DNA from: Thozetella sp. PMI_491
Taxonomy: Eukaryota; Ascomycota; Sordariomycetes; Chaetosphaeriales; Chaetosphaeriaceae
Direction of reading: 5' to 3'
Assembly: GCA_021432635.1 (NCBI GenBank)
Contig: MU270027.1
Coordinates: 992,001 to 1,056,000 of the forward strand
Length of the DNA: 64,000 bases
The notes below the pieces were generated by a model that worked only from the letters and a program-made list of their open reading frames with translations, did not search any database and was not told the origin of the DNA. Made by a program: the position numbers and the translations under genes. Every line of letters begins with the position of its first letter. Position 1 is the first letter of the stretch. Of this stretch, positions 22,769 to 33,711 are shown one piece after another.

Positions 22769-23924
22769 TCAACGTCTTCCACGGCCAGCACCACGGCCAG
22801 CACCACGGCCCCGCCGGTTCGACTGGACCATCCTATCACTGTAGAGGCCTCCGTCGCCGTTGCTCCGGGTATTAGCCGTGCTGCTGCTCGTATCCATGGG
22901 GTCGTCAAAGCCCAGCGTGCCGTCTACCACGCCGTCGTTGCGCTCGCGGCGCGGGGCACTCGGCGCTGTTGGAGCAGCACCTCCGCCAACCTTGGGGTAG
23001 ACGTGCAAGACGCGACCGTCGGCCTGGACGCGTATTGTTAGCTTTCTTCCTCAACGCCCCAGTTCATCTAGCGAGATCAATCCACACGGGGCTCGCCTCA
23101 CCGTCTGGTTGTTGAAGCGGGCAATGACATTGTCAGCGCCCTCTTTGCTCTCAAACACAATCTCGGCAATTACAATCGGGCTGGTCTTGAGCAGCCGGCA
23201 GCTGTTGATCAGGCCACCCACCGGCGTCATGGCGCTCTCTATGTCGGCGGCTGTCGTGCCCGGAGCGAAGTTTTGCGCCATCACCACAAACGGGCCGGCG
23301 AGACCTCGGATTGAAATTCCCTTGTTGAACACGCCGGTAGCCGTGCCGTTGGAGGCGTTGCTGCTCTGTCCCTTCGTCCCCAGCTCCGTCTTTATCAGGG
23401 CCTGGGCAACTTGGGCGGCGCGCCGCTTCTGCCGTGCGTTCGTCAGGTTGGCGCCGGGGGCTGTGACACGCGCAGCGAGGGAGTTGGCCTTGGGCTTGGG
23501 CCCGCGGCCGCCGAGCGGCGTGGAGGGCGCCGAGTTCGCCTCGTGGAGGTCGTGCGTCCATTCGCCGTCGATGTTCCCCGTGGGCTTGACCGTCGAGGAA
23601 GCGACTCGCTGCGGACACAATACTAAGTCAGAGGCTGCGCTCCTCCCCAGATCGAAGGTAATGCACAAGTGGGACAAACCTTCTTCACACCGGCGCGGCT
23701 GGCGAGCGTGCCGCCGGCGGTCGGCTTGATGGGTGCGCTGGAGCGGCGGTCCTTGTTGAAGATGCGCGCGGCGAGGGCTTCGTTCTTCTTGCGGTCGCGA
23801 CCTTGCGCGGCGTCAGCTGTGCACTCCAGGGTTCGAAGATTCATGGGGCCGTACCCTCCAGGATGATCTTTTGGAAATCGGCACCCGCCTCCTTCTTGGT
23901 GACATCTTTCTTGGTGGCGGCCAT
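22769..23924 (-). CDS. Small RRM protein with RG-rich tail
   Basis: Four exons (23924-23855, 23801-23680, 23608-23102, 23023-22769) give 317 aa. The N-terminus is basic and helical (GRDRKKNEALAARIF after the first splice). An RRM-like fold follows at about residues 175-255: RNP2-like FVVMAQNFAPGTT, then IAEIVFESKEGADNVIARFN; RNP1 aromatic residues are weak. The C-terminus ends in RG repeats (RGRGAGRGAGRGRR), typical of arginine-methylated RNA-binding proteins. The layout of basic N-terminus, one RRM and RG tail recalls ALY/REF (Yra1, Mlo3) mRNA-export adaptors, but I do not recognise diagnostic REF motifs, so the function remains 'RNA-binding protein'. It is probably nuclear. The last intron interrupts the RRM between NNQT and ADGRVLHVYPK. 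Confidence 0.83.
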
Positions 23925-25194
23925 GGCGGGCGGTGGAGTGGTCCAGGGGCGGCGATAGGGGAGTGTCGAGCGAGACGCGCTGCAGGAGCGGGCGAAATAA
24001 GAAATCGAATCGTCGCGACGAATGCTGGAAGCAAATCCGATGCGGCGCCGGCGGCCAGGGAGAGAGGGATGCGAGGCTGAGAATTGTTGGAGGCGAGTTT
24101 CAAGGCAAGCCTTGTTCAGGAGCCCAAGTATGCGATGGCACGCCCGGGATCGAGGGTCGCTACGTAGGGTAGACGGGGGTGGCACAAAGTCTTTCGGCTC
24201 CAAGGGGGACGTGTCGCGTCGCCGGTAGCTGAGCCAAAGAAAATGCACCTTGGCCCGTTCCTTCAGCCAAGGCGAAGTGGGCCCTGCCGCTCATTGGGGC
24301 CGGAGGAGCGCTACCACAGCGGGCGTGCGGTGCTAAAAGAGTCCCAGCCTCGCTGCCCGGATCCTAAATCCAGCCCAGTGAGACCCAAGGAACGCAGTGC
24401 AATTCACAAGGCTACACCTAGCATCACCGCGGGTCCAGTCGGCTCAATCTTTGATGCCTACTGATGAAGCGATTCGATTTGTATCCGTATGTATACTAAC
24501 TAGCTAAGTCTGCCTCAACAACAGCCTCTGCTAGCTGGACTGGGTTTGGGTCTCGGGAGCAACGGCAAGGTGCATGCCGATCTACCTACCTAAGTGGTTC
24601 CTGACGGCTGGCTACATACATAGGGCTGATAATTTGACTTTGTCTACGGGCCCTGATCCGCGAAATTCACTTATCGAGCCTATGGCCTCTCAGGATCGGA
24701 AAGGATGACTCAAGCTGATGCGAGGCAGCCTTGCTGCCTTCTGCTCGTGCCGGTATCCTCCACATGTTAAGAGAGAATAGGTAGAGCCTGGATTTCTCCT
24801 TGTTGAAGAGCCCGATAACAGAATCCAAGTACGTGACGCATGGTTGTTGCTCAAGAGCCTGGCAGTCATCTAGATACCTTCCTCTTCCTGCCACCACGCG
24901 GCCGCGTCCTGCAGGACAGCAACCTCGACTCTGCTCCCGCCTCCGAGCCATAAGCGCGACTCAGGCATTCTGGTCAAGGACAAGCAGCCTGATGCCAGGT
25001 CCACTCCCGTATCTGACCAGCACCATACAGCCAAGCGGCGAACCAAGCAGAGATATAACGCTCGAAGCCTTGGTCTCACTCTTGGAGCGAGCTCAGCCAC
25101 GAGCGTCTAGAGGACTCGTATCCGAAGCCCGTGTCCGAGGAGCCACGTCTTATGCTTGGGTTCAGATAGGCGCATGTCCTTCTCCTTCGCAGCT
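23925..25194. other. Intergenic region
   Basis: About 1.3 kb between the RRM-protein start and the KTI12 stop, both on the minus strand. It should hold the RRM-gene promoter and the KTI12 3' UTR. A TGACTCA heptamer lies at 24706-24712. No gene is supported. Confidence 0.45.
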
Positions 25195-26289
25195 TCAGCC
25201 GTCCTTCTCGAAGGCATCGTTCAAATAGCCGACGAAGCTTTCCCTCAGCTGGCCCACCGCCATGTTCCCAAGGGCGTCGAGGCCGATGCCTCCTCTGTTG
25301 AGTGCAACAAAGGCCCTGCGATACCGCTGGAGCTGTGGTAGGCCGACCTTCTTCCCGGGTAACTCAAGCTCAAGTTCCTGCTCACTACCGTCTCCCTTTA
25401 GGACTCGGACCACACCCCCGCCTTCGTCTTCCTGCTGCTCCAGAATCTTCTTGACAATGTCCTGCGTTTCCCGGTCGAGTATATATAGGTAGCTGCCGCC
25501 GGGGTCCCTGTCACGCTGTACGGTGGCCATGTTCGGCCGGACAATCTTGCGTCCCTCGCCCGCGATGGAGTCCCAGATGCGGTCGAAGACCTCACGAGTT
25601 TGGGCGTCGTCGTCCTCCCAGATGAGCGTAAAAAGGGGGCTATCCCAGCGCGTCATTGGGTTCGGTTCCTCATACCGGAAGACGAGATTCTCCCAATTAC
25701 CAGGCGCGTATGGTTCCTCCTGGTCCTCTACTTCGTCTGAGCCCGGCTCTGAGGTCTCGGTTGGATTTTTGCCTTCTTTGGCGGTAATGACCTGGGCCTT
25801 CTGTGCCAGCCTCTGCTCGTTCACGTCTTTGGACCTCTCCCGGGTGCAGCCAATCTGCAGCACTACGCTAGGTGTCCGGGCATTCTTGGCTTCGGTGTGG
25901 AGCTGGTACCTCCAACCTTTGATGTAGTTGAGGCCGTCTAGGATCACGATGTCGCGCGTCGACAGTACACGCTTGACGGCGCCGTAAAGCGCCGCGCGTG
26001 CGTCCTTCTCCGAGGCATTAGCAGACCGAGTGTGGGCCGGTAGGTTCTCCGGGGAGAGGTCGTAGACGGTGCGCGAAATCGACTGGGTCTGGTCGGAGAT
26101 GAGATGCAGCCGGTACTTGGCGGCTACCTCAGCTTGGATGCGCTCCTCCAAGTAGCGATGCAGCTGCTTCGCTCGGGTTGACTTGCCCGACGTTGGGAGG
26201 CCGGTGATTATAATAAGCTGGAGCAGAGAGTTAGCCCGTGCGATAGAGTGAGCATCCTTTCGCGACTTGTCAACTAAACGTACCGGCAT
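25195..26289 (-). CDS. KTI12, Elongator-associated P-loop protein
   Basis: A 6-nt first coding exon (26289-26284, Met-Pro) and one long exon (26217-25195) give 342 aa. Splicing yields the conserved start MPLIIITGLPTSGKSTRAKQ; the P-loop is GLPTSGKS (residues 8-15). The N-terminal ATPase domain resembles seryl-tRNA(Sec) kinase. KTI12 associates with Elongator and is needed for wobble-uridine (U34) modification of tRNAs. An acidic insert (EPGSDEVEDQEEPYAPG) interrupts the middle of the protein. Odd point: the 66-bp intron is a multiple of three and has no in-frame stop, so the frame is also open through it to an ATG at 26364; the conserved N-terminus argues for the spliced form. Confidence 0.94.
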   Translation of the reverse strand: MPVRLVDKSRKDAHSIARANSLLQLIIITGLPTSGKSTRAKQLHRYLEERIQAEVAAKYRLHLISDQTQSISRTVYDLSPENLPAHTRSANASEKDARAALYGAVKRVLSTRDIVILDGLNYIKGWRYQLHTEAKNARTPSVVLQIGCTRERSKDVNEQRLAQKAQVITAKEGKNPTETSEPGSDEVEDQEEPYAPGNWENLVFRYEEPNPMTRWDSPLFTLIWEDDDAQTREVFDRIWDSIAGEGRKIVRPNMATVQRDRDPGGSYLYILDRETQDIVKKILEQQEDEGGGVVRVLKGDGSEQELELELPGKKVGLPQLQRYRRAFVALNRGGIGLDALGNMAVGQLRESFVGYLNDAFEKDG

Positions 26290-26894
26290 GATACGTCTTT
26301 GTCCTCGCGCTTGCTGGACCCCAAGTAGCGGATCCCAGTTGCTCACCCGCAAGACCTTCGCCACAAGACCTTCGCGGCAGGTGTGCTAGCAGGTGACGAA
26401 AACCGATGCAGGGAAAAAAATGACTGCGGGGTGCTGATGGCGGGGCATTTAGATACAGTAGCACGGGTCAAGCACGGTATAGTCCCTGTTCAGGACTGTA
26501 CGGGGATGCCAAGAGCCAAGGCGGGAGCAACCTTTACTCCGTAGGTACTACCTATGCGCAGTTAACCCCAGACTTTAGATCGTCCAGGTTCTAGCTGACA
26601 GGCCGCACTGCCAGGCCAAGATCGGAGGACGAAGCAACAAGAGATCTGCCTAGGGCGTTCTACCTTGCACAAGCCCGCATGTTGATTGGTCGAATAACAA
26701 TAATATTGTATTTAACTCCCAGTCGTATTTCATCACACATGCCCCTAGCTGCTTTGAAAGATGCATTGCAAAAGGGGTATCAGTCTATCCGATCTAATCT
26801 ATCCTGTTTTATCCCCGGCCGGAGAACCAGATATCCTGCTAACATTTAAAAATCCCTTTTATATGTCTGTACCTTCTTGCTTTCTCAAGAGGCA
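26290..26894. other. Tandem intergenic region KTI12 / 7-TM protein
   Basis: About 0.6 kb between two minus-strand genes. It includes a TACTCCGTA 9-mer (26535-26543) and AT-rich sequence near 26690-26880 next to the 7-TM gene's stop. No coding sequence is seen. Confidence 0.45.
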
Positions 26895-27925
26895 CTAGAC
26901 AGCGCGGCTGGCATGCCCCTGTTGTCGGCGTTGATAGTAATGCTCCATGGGAATGGAGTCAACCTCCCCAGACTTGCTCCTTGGCTCTCCCAATGGCTGC
27001 CTATCTTGCTCGCCGGCGTACTGGCCGGCGGGAATTACGGCCTTCTTCTGCAGCGTGAGACCCACGGCCTCAAAAATAGCGACGGGGATCATCTCCACGA
27101 TTACCGCCATGCCCAAATAATAATGGACATAGTTAGGACCGCCACCGAAGGATCTGAAGTTACTATCGCTGCCGAGCGTCCCGATAGCGGCGAAGATCAG
27201 GCGGACTAGGACGAAGGGGATAGCCACAGCGACAGCGAGAAGGAGCCGCTTCTCGCCGGCCTGGGCGTCTCGTATCTGAGTGCCGGTATAGAGCGCAAGC
27301 ATGACGACGAAGGCGAACCCGACGATCATAAGTGCAGTGCCGGCTCGCGATTCGGACGGGACATTGTAGCTGATGGACCCGTCGGGGTTAGGGTGGCTGT
27401 AGGCGTCTGTGACAATGCTGCTGAGCTCGCTGCCGCCGACAATGCCAAGCACAAGGCCGACGATCACGACCAGCTGGATGATGCGAAGCACCCGTCCATT
27501 AACGAGGGTGCTCCGCGTTAGGCGGATACTCTCCTGGACGCGACCTAGGAGCGCTAGCATCACGAGGATGAGCGGGGCGAGGCCGATGCTCTGCAGGGTG
27601 GCGGCGCCAGCGATGAGGCTGAGGCTACAGACAGCTAGAGTCAGTAAACTGTGGAGTGAGGCTGGGCGCGTTCATTCGTGGGGTAGTTGTGAAGTTGAAA
27701 GAGGCAGCTTTGACTCCGGAATACATACTTGGTTGGGTCATTAATGGTTGCCAGCGCGAAGGCTGCACCAAGCACGCGGGCGACCGAGAAGACGATGAGG
27801 TAGAGCCAGCCGGCGTTGCGGCCGAAGCCGTGGCGGGAGGCGAGCAAGATGGCGATCCCCAGCGACAGGGCGAAGAAGCAGATCTGGGCGACGGCGATGG
27901 CGTTGAGCTCGGTGAGGGCGGCCAT
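26895..27925 (-). CDS. Seven-TM fungal membrane protein (DUF7702-like)
   Basis: Two exons (27925-27729 and 27624-26895) join across a 104-bp intron inside an Asn codon, giving 308 aa. Hydrophobic segments alternate with short loops along almost the whole length, consistent with seven helices. The first helix is IAVAQICFFALSLGIAILLA, followed by SRHGFGRNAGWLYLIVFSVAR; then NDPTNLSLIAGAATLQSIG and APLILVMLALLGR. The RHGF.RNAGW and AA.LQSIGL patterns are those of the fungus-specific DUF7702 (RTA1-like in general layout) proteins. The C-terminus is hydrophilic and probably cytosolic. Function is unknown; many copies occur in filamentous ascomycetes. The start at 27925 is the only ATG before helix 1. 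Confidence 0.85.
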
Positions 27926-28024
27926 GGCGAGCAGCGTAGTGGGCGACACGGGGCAAGTTAACGAATATGGAGGATGTCTAATACGACAATGCTGAGGCTG
28001 GAAAGGGGAGCTTCTAGACGGGGT

Positions 28025-28219
28025 CTATTGAGGGATCTCAGTGCCTTGGATGTACTGAAGCATCGTCGGGCACTTGGGGTGCCAAGACCCGTCTTTATAT
28101 CCCTTTTCCAATCCTCTTGTGCGCATGGCGATCTGGAGTAGGCGCTCAGTGTCATCGTCGAGGAACGCGAATGCGCCAAACGATACCGAGACATAGTGGG
28201 CTTCGAGCCAAAAATTTAT
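28025..28219 (-). pseudogene. Coding-like fragment of unknown identity
   Basis: A minus-strand open frame ends at 28025; its last ~60 codons (about 28219-28025) look protein-like, including FGAFAFLDDDTERLLQIAM and YKDGSWHPKCPTMLQY. The upstream part of the frame is compositionally poor and I found no convincing start or intron partner. It could be a relic of a gene, an exon of an unrecognised gene, or chance. Confidence 0.2.
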
Positions 28220-30934
28220 GACTCGAGTCAAGAGAGACGCGCTTGCTCGCATTCGTTTGCCTAAGCCACGGCCGTGGGAGGAAGCTTCGGGATTGGCCAG
28301 TTTACTTGTGCATAGGCTTGACGTGCTGTTGCTCCCTCCTGCTACCTCAGTAAGCATTCGCCTGTGAACCCACGCCGTGGAGGCGCAGCGTCGATCTCCG
28401 CGTGCTGAAAGCCCTACTAGGTGCCGTGATTGCCGTCTCTCCGCTAAGGTAAGGCTGGTAGCAGCCCCTGCCACGCAAGAGCATCCCAAACCCCAGGGTC
28501 CGGCAACTAGGCGAAAACGAATGCGAAGGCAAGATAGGTAGCACGTTCCCTAGTCTTCGTCACGGCCAATTAGCACTTTGTACAGTAACATTTCGATTAA
28601 ACCTCGTTTAGGAGGAAAAGTCTTGAACAGTTCCACATCTCAAGACTAGTATCTATGTCTCCCTTCTCCTTTCCTACCGACTCTCTAGCTCTAGAAGAAG
28701 AGGAAGAAAGGGCAGTCATCTTGGAACGATCTAATACATTGGATCATTTAACATTGGGCGAGAGTTCTGTGGCAAAATTTGTGCGGGATTGCTAACTACT
28801 AAGCCAGAGAAATCCCTCATGAGTGTTTACTTGCGAAATTGCGAATGCAGGGTCCTAACCATGTGGACGCGTTACCGGCGGTGCCGCACACACAGCCCCA
28901 AGGCAGAATGACGCTGCACTGCTGTGCTTGCGTAGAGCCGTCGCTCTCGTTTATGCTGGTCGGGTCTCTCCCGTCGGAGCCCCACTGGTTTGCCTTTCTC
29001 CTTAAGCTTATTATGAGCGCAGCCAGTACATAAATGCTGGTGATGCTGTTGCGACCTGGCTGTATCTGCGGAATGCCCTGATAGAAACAGAGACACGACG
29101 ATGTCTTTCTCCGGGCATTGACACGACTAGCCGTTCTCGTCAACATCCCGAGCGGGAGAGCTTTTAGATCTTGAGCAGCCAAGTCATGGCGTAGTCGCTT
29201 GGTCATGGTGTGACATGGTCAAGACTATGATGCTCTAGCTAGTATCTCATCCCTCTTGGTGCTGCCGAGTACCCTCTCCCGGCCACTGGGCCCGATTTCG
29301 GTCAGTTGCAAGCCAAAACCGCCGTTGTAAGCCACCTCGGGGGCTACTGGGAGTTGACTAAACTGTTGCCAGCCAAACTAGCCACTACCGTTACTCCAGC
29401 GTAGACTAATTAAGCTGCCTACACAACAAACGGAGACACAAGACTTTGGTGTCAGTAACTTCCGGGGCCGGTTCGACTCGAGGCTGCATCTAGGGAACAG
29501 AACACGCGCGAGTCTCATACTCCTCCGGGAAGTTGGGTTCGAACATGAATGCGGCCAAGCTGTCCACCAACGCTGGACGGAGATCGGCCACCCACGATGA
29601 AGTGAAATCTCAATGTTATCCATAACCAAATCCTGGAAATAACTTACCTCCTAGGCCAGAGGCGCGCCAAAACAGATTCAGGCCGTCGAAGAGATCATGC
29701 ACCCCGTCTCGGCGCTCCAGTGCGCCGTCGCCGTCATCGTCACGTCACAAGCCGCAACGGGCAACATCTCTATGGCCTAGTGTTGTTTTTACCGCAGCTA
29801 GTATAGCACTTAAGGCAACAAGACGTTTCCTGGGATGGGAATCGTCAGTAGCTAGCACCCCCGAGGCGGTTCTCGTCTGCTTTCCTTGGGAGAGCCATGG
29901 CGCTGATGCAAATTTAGTGGGCAGCGGCGGGCACGCTGCAGATGAGTGCCCTGAGAGAAGGAGCCCGGGCCTTTTCCAGCTGCTCGACTCCAAGCCCGAT
30001 CTCGCGTGGCTTTTGACATTGGGGCCGGCTGGGGCTCGCAATCTGTCCAATGAAATGCCGCAGTTGGTCCCCAAACGTCTCGTGGCAGAAGCTAGCAAGT
30101 GGCCCCGCTCAACGTGTCAACGTGCCCGAGCGCGCCTTCCCGACAGTGGGTTTCCGGGTTGTCGGTGGTGCCACTGGTTGCTGTTGCACGGCACATGGGC
30201 AGTCTCTGCATTGCAGAACGAGCGGCCGGTCCTTCTCTGTGGCGTCTCTTCCCTTTTCCCGGTCCGGGCAATCACCCGCTGCGGCATTGCGGCATGCCGA
30301 CCAGCCGCCGTGAGACCTGACAGCAGACGGAAGGCGGCGCCGGCCATCTATCCATCTTGATCTCTCGCATAGCTACCCCCAGCTTCCCCCCAGGCATGTC
30401 TCTGCCCATCACTGCGGGGATTTCTTTGTTGTCTTGTTTTTTTTTGCATTTAAGCTCCCGCACCCAGCTTTGGTCTATGCCTCCACCAAGCGTGGGCCCC
30501 CCCCAACACCCAAACGCACGACCGAGGAGAAGGACCCATTTGTGCCTGGCTAGTGCGATACTAAGACGCGCCTCAACCCTCACCTCACGACATTATGAAG
30601 AGCTATCGACTCGACGGTTCGCTACTGTGGCTGCGCTGAATTGCACTACGTGAGGCCCTAGCTCGTAGTCAAGTCCTGCGCATGAGATGCCGTGGAGTAA
30701 CAAGTATTCTAAGAGCCGCCGTCAATCCCTTCCGTATTGGACCATCCCGCACTATTGATTCCCGGCTGGTTGGGTCTCCTCGGGCGTGTCTTGGCTTATA
30801 CAGATTCGGTACCACCTAACTCCCGCCAGCAGCTTCATCACAGCTCTAGCGAGGATGCCGGCGATGCGGGTAATTTCTAACAATGGAGTCGTCGTACTGC
30901 TCATCCGACGCGCCGGGGACGATGCGTCGGGCGG

Positions 30935-30941
30935 TATATAA
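30935..30941 (+). promoter_or_regulatory. TATA box of the WSC-protein gene
   Basis: TATATAA lies 222 bp before the WSC-gene ATG at 31163, followed by a pyrimidine-biased leader. No other gene start is near. Assigned from motif and position only. Confidence 0.55.
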
Positions 30942-30988
30942 CAGCCGGGAAGAAGGCCCTCGCGTAATGGCAGGGTGGCTCTAATTCC

Positions 30989-31012
30989 TTGCTTTGCTTT
31001 GCTTTGCTTTGC
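30989..31012 (+). repeat. TTTGC pentanucleotide repeat
   Basis: About 4.8 copies of TTTGC lie in the probable 5' leader of the WSC-protein gene. Such leader repeats are prone to length change. Confidence 0.85.
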
Positions 31013-31162
31013 CCACACGCCCAACTGTCGCTTTCGAGCTCGATCCTTAGGTCTCCTTGTGAGATCGTCCATTCATTCAAAGTCACTCGTTCCAGAGCCC
31101 CCTTGCTGTATCCTCGAACCCTGTCCTTTTTCCGTTCCTTGCGAGAGATCAGCTAGACAACC

Positions 31163-33711
31163 ATGCGAACCCAAGTCAAGGATCTCCTCCTGGTAGGGTC
31201 CGTTCTGCCGGCCTTGTTCCAGGTCGGCTTCGCTAAGGCTACTACCAAAGCTGTTGTTACCGGTGGGGACAACACCTACAGCTATGTCTCGTGTTGGTCC
31301 CAGGGCAAGGGCATCGCCCCCTTGACCGGCGCGGCAACCAGTTCCCCAGACATGACCCCAGACCAGTGTGCTACGTTCTGTGCTGGCTCGCCCTATTTCG
31401 GTCTCACTGCGGGCTCCGTCTGTAAGTCCGCTTTCTTCCCCGTCCTCATTGCCACGAGGAAGATATAAGAAGCGCGCATATGTCTAACCAATCCGATGCT
31501 ATAGGCTACTGCGGTAGCTTCGTTCAGGCCGGTAGCGCGGCGGTCAAGGAGTCCACCTGCTCGACCCCCTGCCCAGGCAATAGCGAGGCCCTCTGCGGCT
31601 CTGCTACCACCGTCAGCCTGTACGCTTTGCCGGGCAACCGCCCCTCCGACATCACCCCGACCGTCAAGACCACCGCCGGCGGCTTCAGCTACATGTCTTG
31701 CTATTCGGACTTCATCGGCCGCCGCCGAACTCTCGGCGCTGCCAGCTACAGCTCGTCGTCCATGACAGTCGACTCGTGCGCCACCTTCTGCACCGGCTTC
31801 ACCTACTTTGGCGTCGGCAATGGTCGCGAGTGCTACTGTGGTAACTCGACCTTCATCGCCAACATTATCGAGCCTGAGGCGGACTGCAACTATAACTGCG
31901 AGGGCAACCCTTCGCAGATGTGCGGTGCTGCGGCCCGCCTCAACCTGTACAAGGCGTCCAACATGGTCCCATCGGCCTCGGCTTCTGGTATCGCCTCTTC
32001 TACTAGCTCGGATATCGTATCCTCTAGCACTGTTGTAGCCTCCTCCGCTACCAGTGACGTGGTTTCCTCCACCAGCGATGCGGCGTTCTCTGCTACTAGC
32101 GATGCGGCCTCTACCAGTGCTGACGCTGCGTCCTCCACGACTGACATCGTGTCCTCCACTACCGATGTTGTGACTTCAGTCACTGATGTTGTCGATGTTG
32201 CCTCTTCTACGACCGACATCGTCTCCTCTACTGATGTCGCTTCTTCCGTCACTGATCTGGCCGATGCCGCCTCCTCTACAACTGACGTCACGTCCTCTAC
32301 CACGGATGCTGCCTCGTCCGTTACTGATGTCGCCGATGTTACCTCGTCTACTACGGATGCCGCGTCTTCTGCGGATGCGGTTTCGACCGTCACCGATGTC
32401 GCTGATATTGCCTCTTCTACTGCCGATGCTGCATCCTCTACTACGGATACTGCCTCTTCCGTCACTGATGTTGCGGACGCTGCTTCTTCTACTGCTGATG
32501 CTGCTTCTCCCACTGTTGATGCTGCTTCTTCGGTTACTGATGTCGCGGATGCTGCCTCTTCCACTGTTGACGCTGCCTCTTCTACCGTTGATGCTGCCTC
32601 TTCGGTCACTGATGTCGCGGACGCTGCCTCTTCCGTCACGGATGTTGCAGACGCTGCCTCTTCTACCATCGATGCTGCGTCTTCCGCCACTGATGCTGCT
32701 TCTGCTGTCACCGATGCCGCTGATACCGCCTCTTCTACAGTTGACACTGCCTCTACCGTCACTGATGCTGCTTCCACCATCACCGATATCGCTGACACTG
32801 CCTCTTCTACCGCCGATGCGGCTTCCACCATCATGGATGCCGCGCCGGCTGTGACTGATGCTGCGTCAGCCACTGATGGCGCATCCTCCGCCACTGACGC
32901 CGCGTCTCCTGTGGCTGATGCCGCTTCTTCTACTACAGATGAAGCGGCGGCCGTGACTGACGCTGCTACCTCCGCCACGGATGCCGCGCCCGCTGTGACC
33001 GATGCTGCTTCTTCCACCGCAGATTCTGCATCTATCACAGACGTCGCGTCTAGCACTAGCACTACCGAACACACCCGGCCCACAAGCGTCCCCGGCTACC
33101 CCGACGTCGCCGGCTATAGCTTTGTTTCATGCTGGGCTGAGCCTGCCGGTGCCCGCGCTCTTGTTGGCGCCAAAAACACCAGTGACTCGTTGACCCTCGA
33201 GGAGTGTGCTACGTTCTGCTCGTCCTGGCCGTACTTTGGCGTCGAGTATGGACGCGAGTGCTACTGTGGTCTGCTTCCGGAGGCTAACTCGGCTGCTGCG
33301 CCGCTCTCGGACTGTGGCATCCCGTGCTCGGGCGACTCGACCGAGAAGTGCGGCGGTAACGTGCGCCTCAACCTGTACTATAACCCGGACAAGACCGGCC
33401 CAGGTGCACCCGCGAAGGTTGGCGCCTATGAATACTTTGGTTGCGCGACTGACACTCTCCCACGCACCCTGGACGGCGGCGCTTCCACGTCAAGCGATTC
33501 CATGAGCCTGGACATGTGCGAGTCGTTCTGCGGTGGGCTAGGCTTCACGTTCTTCGGAACCGAGTATGGACGGGAGTGCTACTGCGGCAACGAGCTAAGG
33601 GACGAGAGCCAGCTGGTGGACGACGGCGAGTGCAACCAGATGTGCGATGGGGATAACTCCCAGCTTTGTGGTCAGAGCGACCGCCTCACCATCTACAAGC
33701 TTTCGGCCTAG
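31163..33711 (+). CDS. Secreted protein with four WSC domains
   Basis: Two exons (31163-31421, 31505-33711) give 821 aa; the 83-bp intron splits a conserved Cys codon so that splicing produces CYCG. A signal peptide covers about the first 25 residues. WSC domains lie at about 38-128, 147-236, 625-715 and 726-821; each has the (F/Y)xSC/FGC start, C-ATFC/C-ESFC, YFGVxxGRECYCG (partly diverged in domain 1) and the final CGxxxRLNLY/RLTIY. Between domains 2 and 3 is a ~380-residue Ser/Thr/Ala/Asp/Val linker, probably O-glycosylated. WSC domains bind carbohydrate and occur in cell-wall stress sensors and wall enzymes. Unlike the Wsc sensors, this protein has no C-terminal membrane helix or GPI signal, so it is probably secreted or wall-bound. 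A role in wall binding or adhesion is inference. Confidence 0.92.
31980..33080 (+). repeat. Coding repeat array (S/T/D/A linker)
   Basis: About 1.1 kb of imperfect repeats within the WSC gene. The clearest part (about 32200-32840) has a higher-order period of 72 nt, 24 codons, built as 7+7+10 residues of the type AASSTAD-AASSTTD-TASSVTDVAD, with about nine copies, some shortened by one codon and one reduced to the 10-residue part. Third-position drift is common, so the array is old but kept in frame. Confidence 0.85.

Larger units (their letters stand above)
27926..31162. other. Gene-poor region between 7-TM protein and WSC protein
   Basis: About 3.2 kb. The clearest coding-like piece is a minus-strand frame ending at 28025 whose last ~60 codons read as plausible protein but match nothing I know. 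The rest has short frames only. Toward the right it contains a TATA element (30935-30941) and a TTTGC pentanucleotide repeat (30989-31012), both in the WSC-gene promoter/leader. Confidence 0.45.

Noticed and set aside
24706-24712. TGACTCA as a CPC1/Gcn4 site
   Set aside because: About eight such heptamers are expected in 64 kb by chance, and no amino-acid gene is adjacent.
29465-29550. GGTTCGA words suggestive of tRNA T-arms
   Set aside because: Flanking bases do not pair into a 5-bp stem and no cloverleaf can be drawn.
31890-33083. 397-codon minus-strand ORF opposite the WSC linker (Glu/Ala/Ser/Val-rich repeats)
   Set aside because: It is the antisense shadow of a low-complexity coding repeat; codon bias of the sense strand removes stops. 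The plus strand has signal peptide, cysteine motifs and a correct splice.
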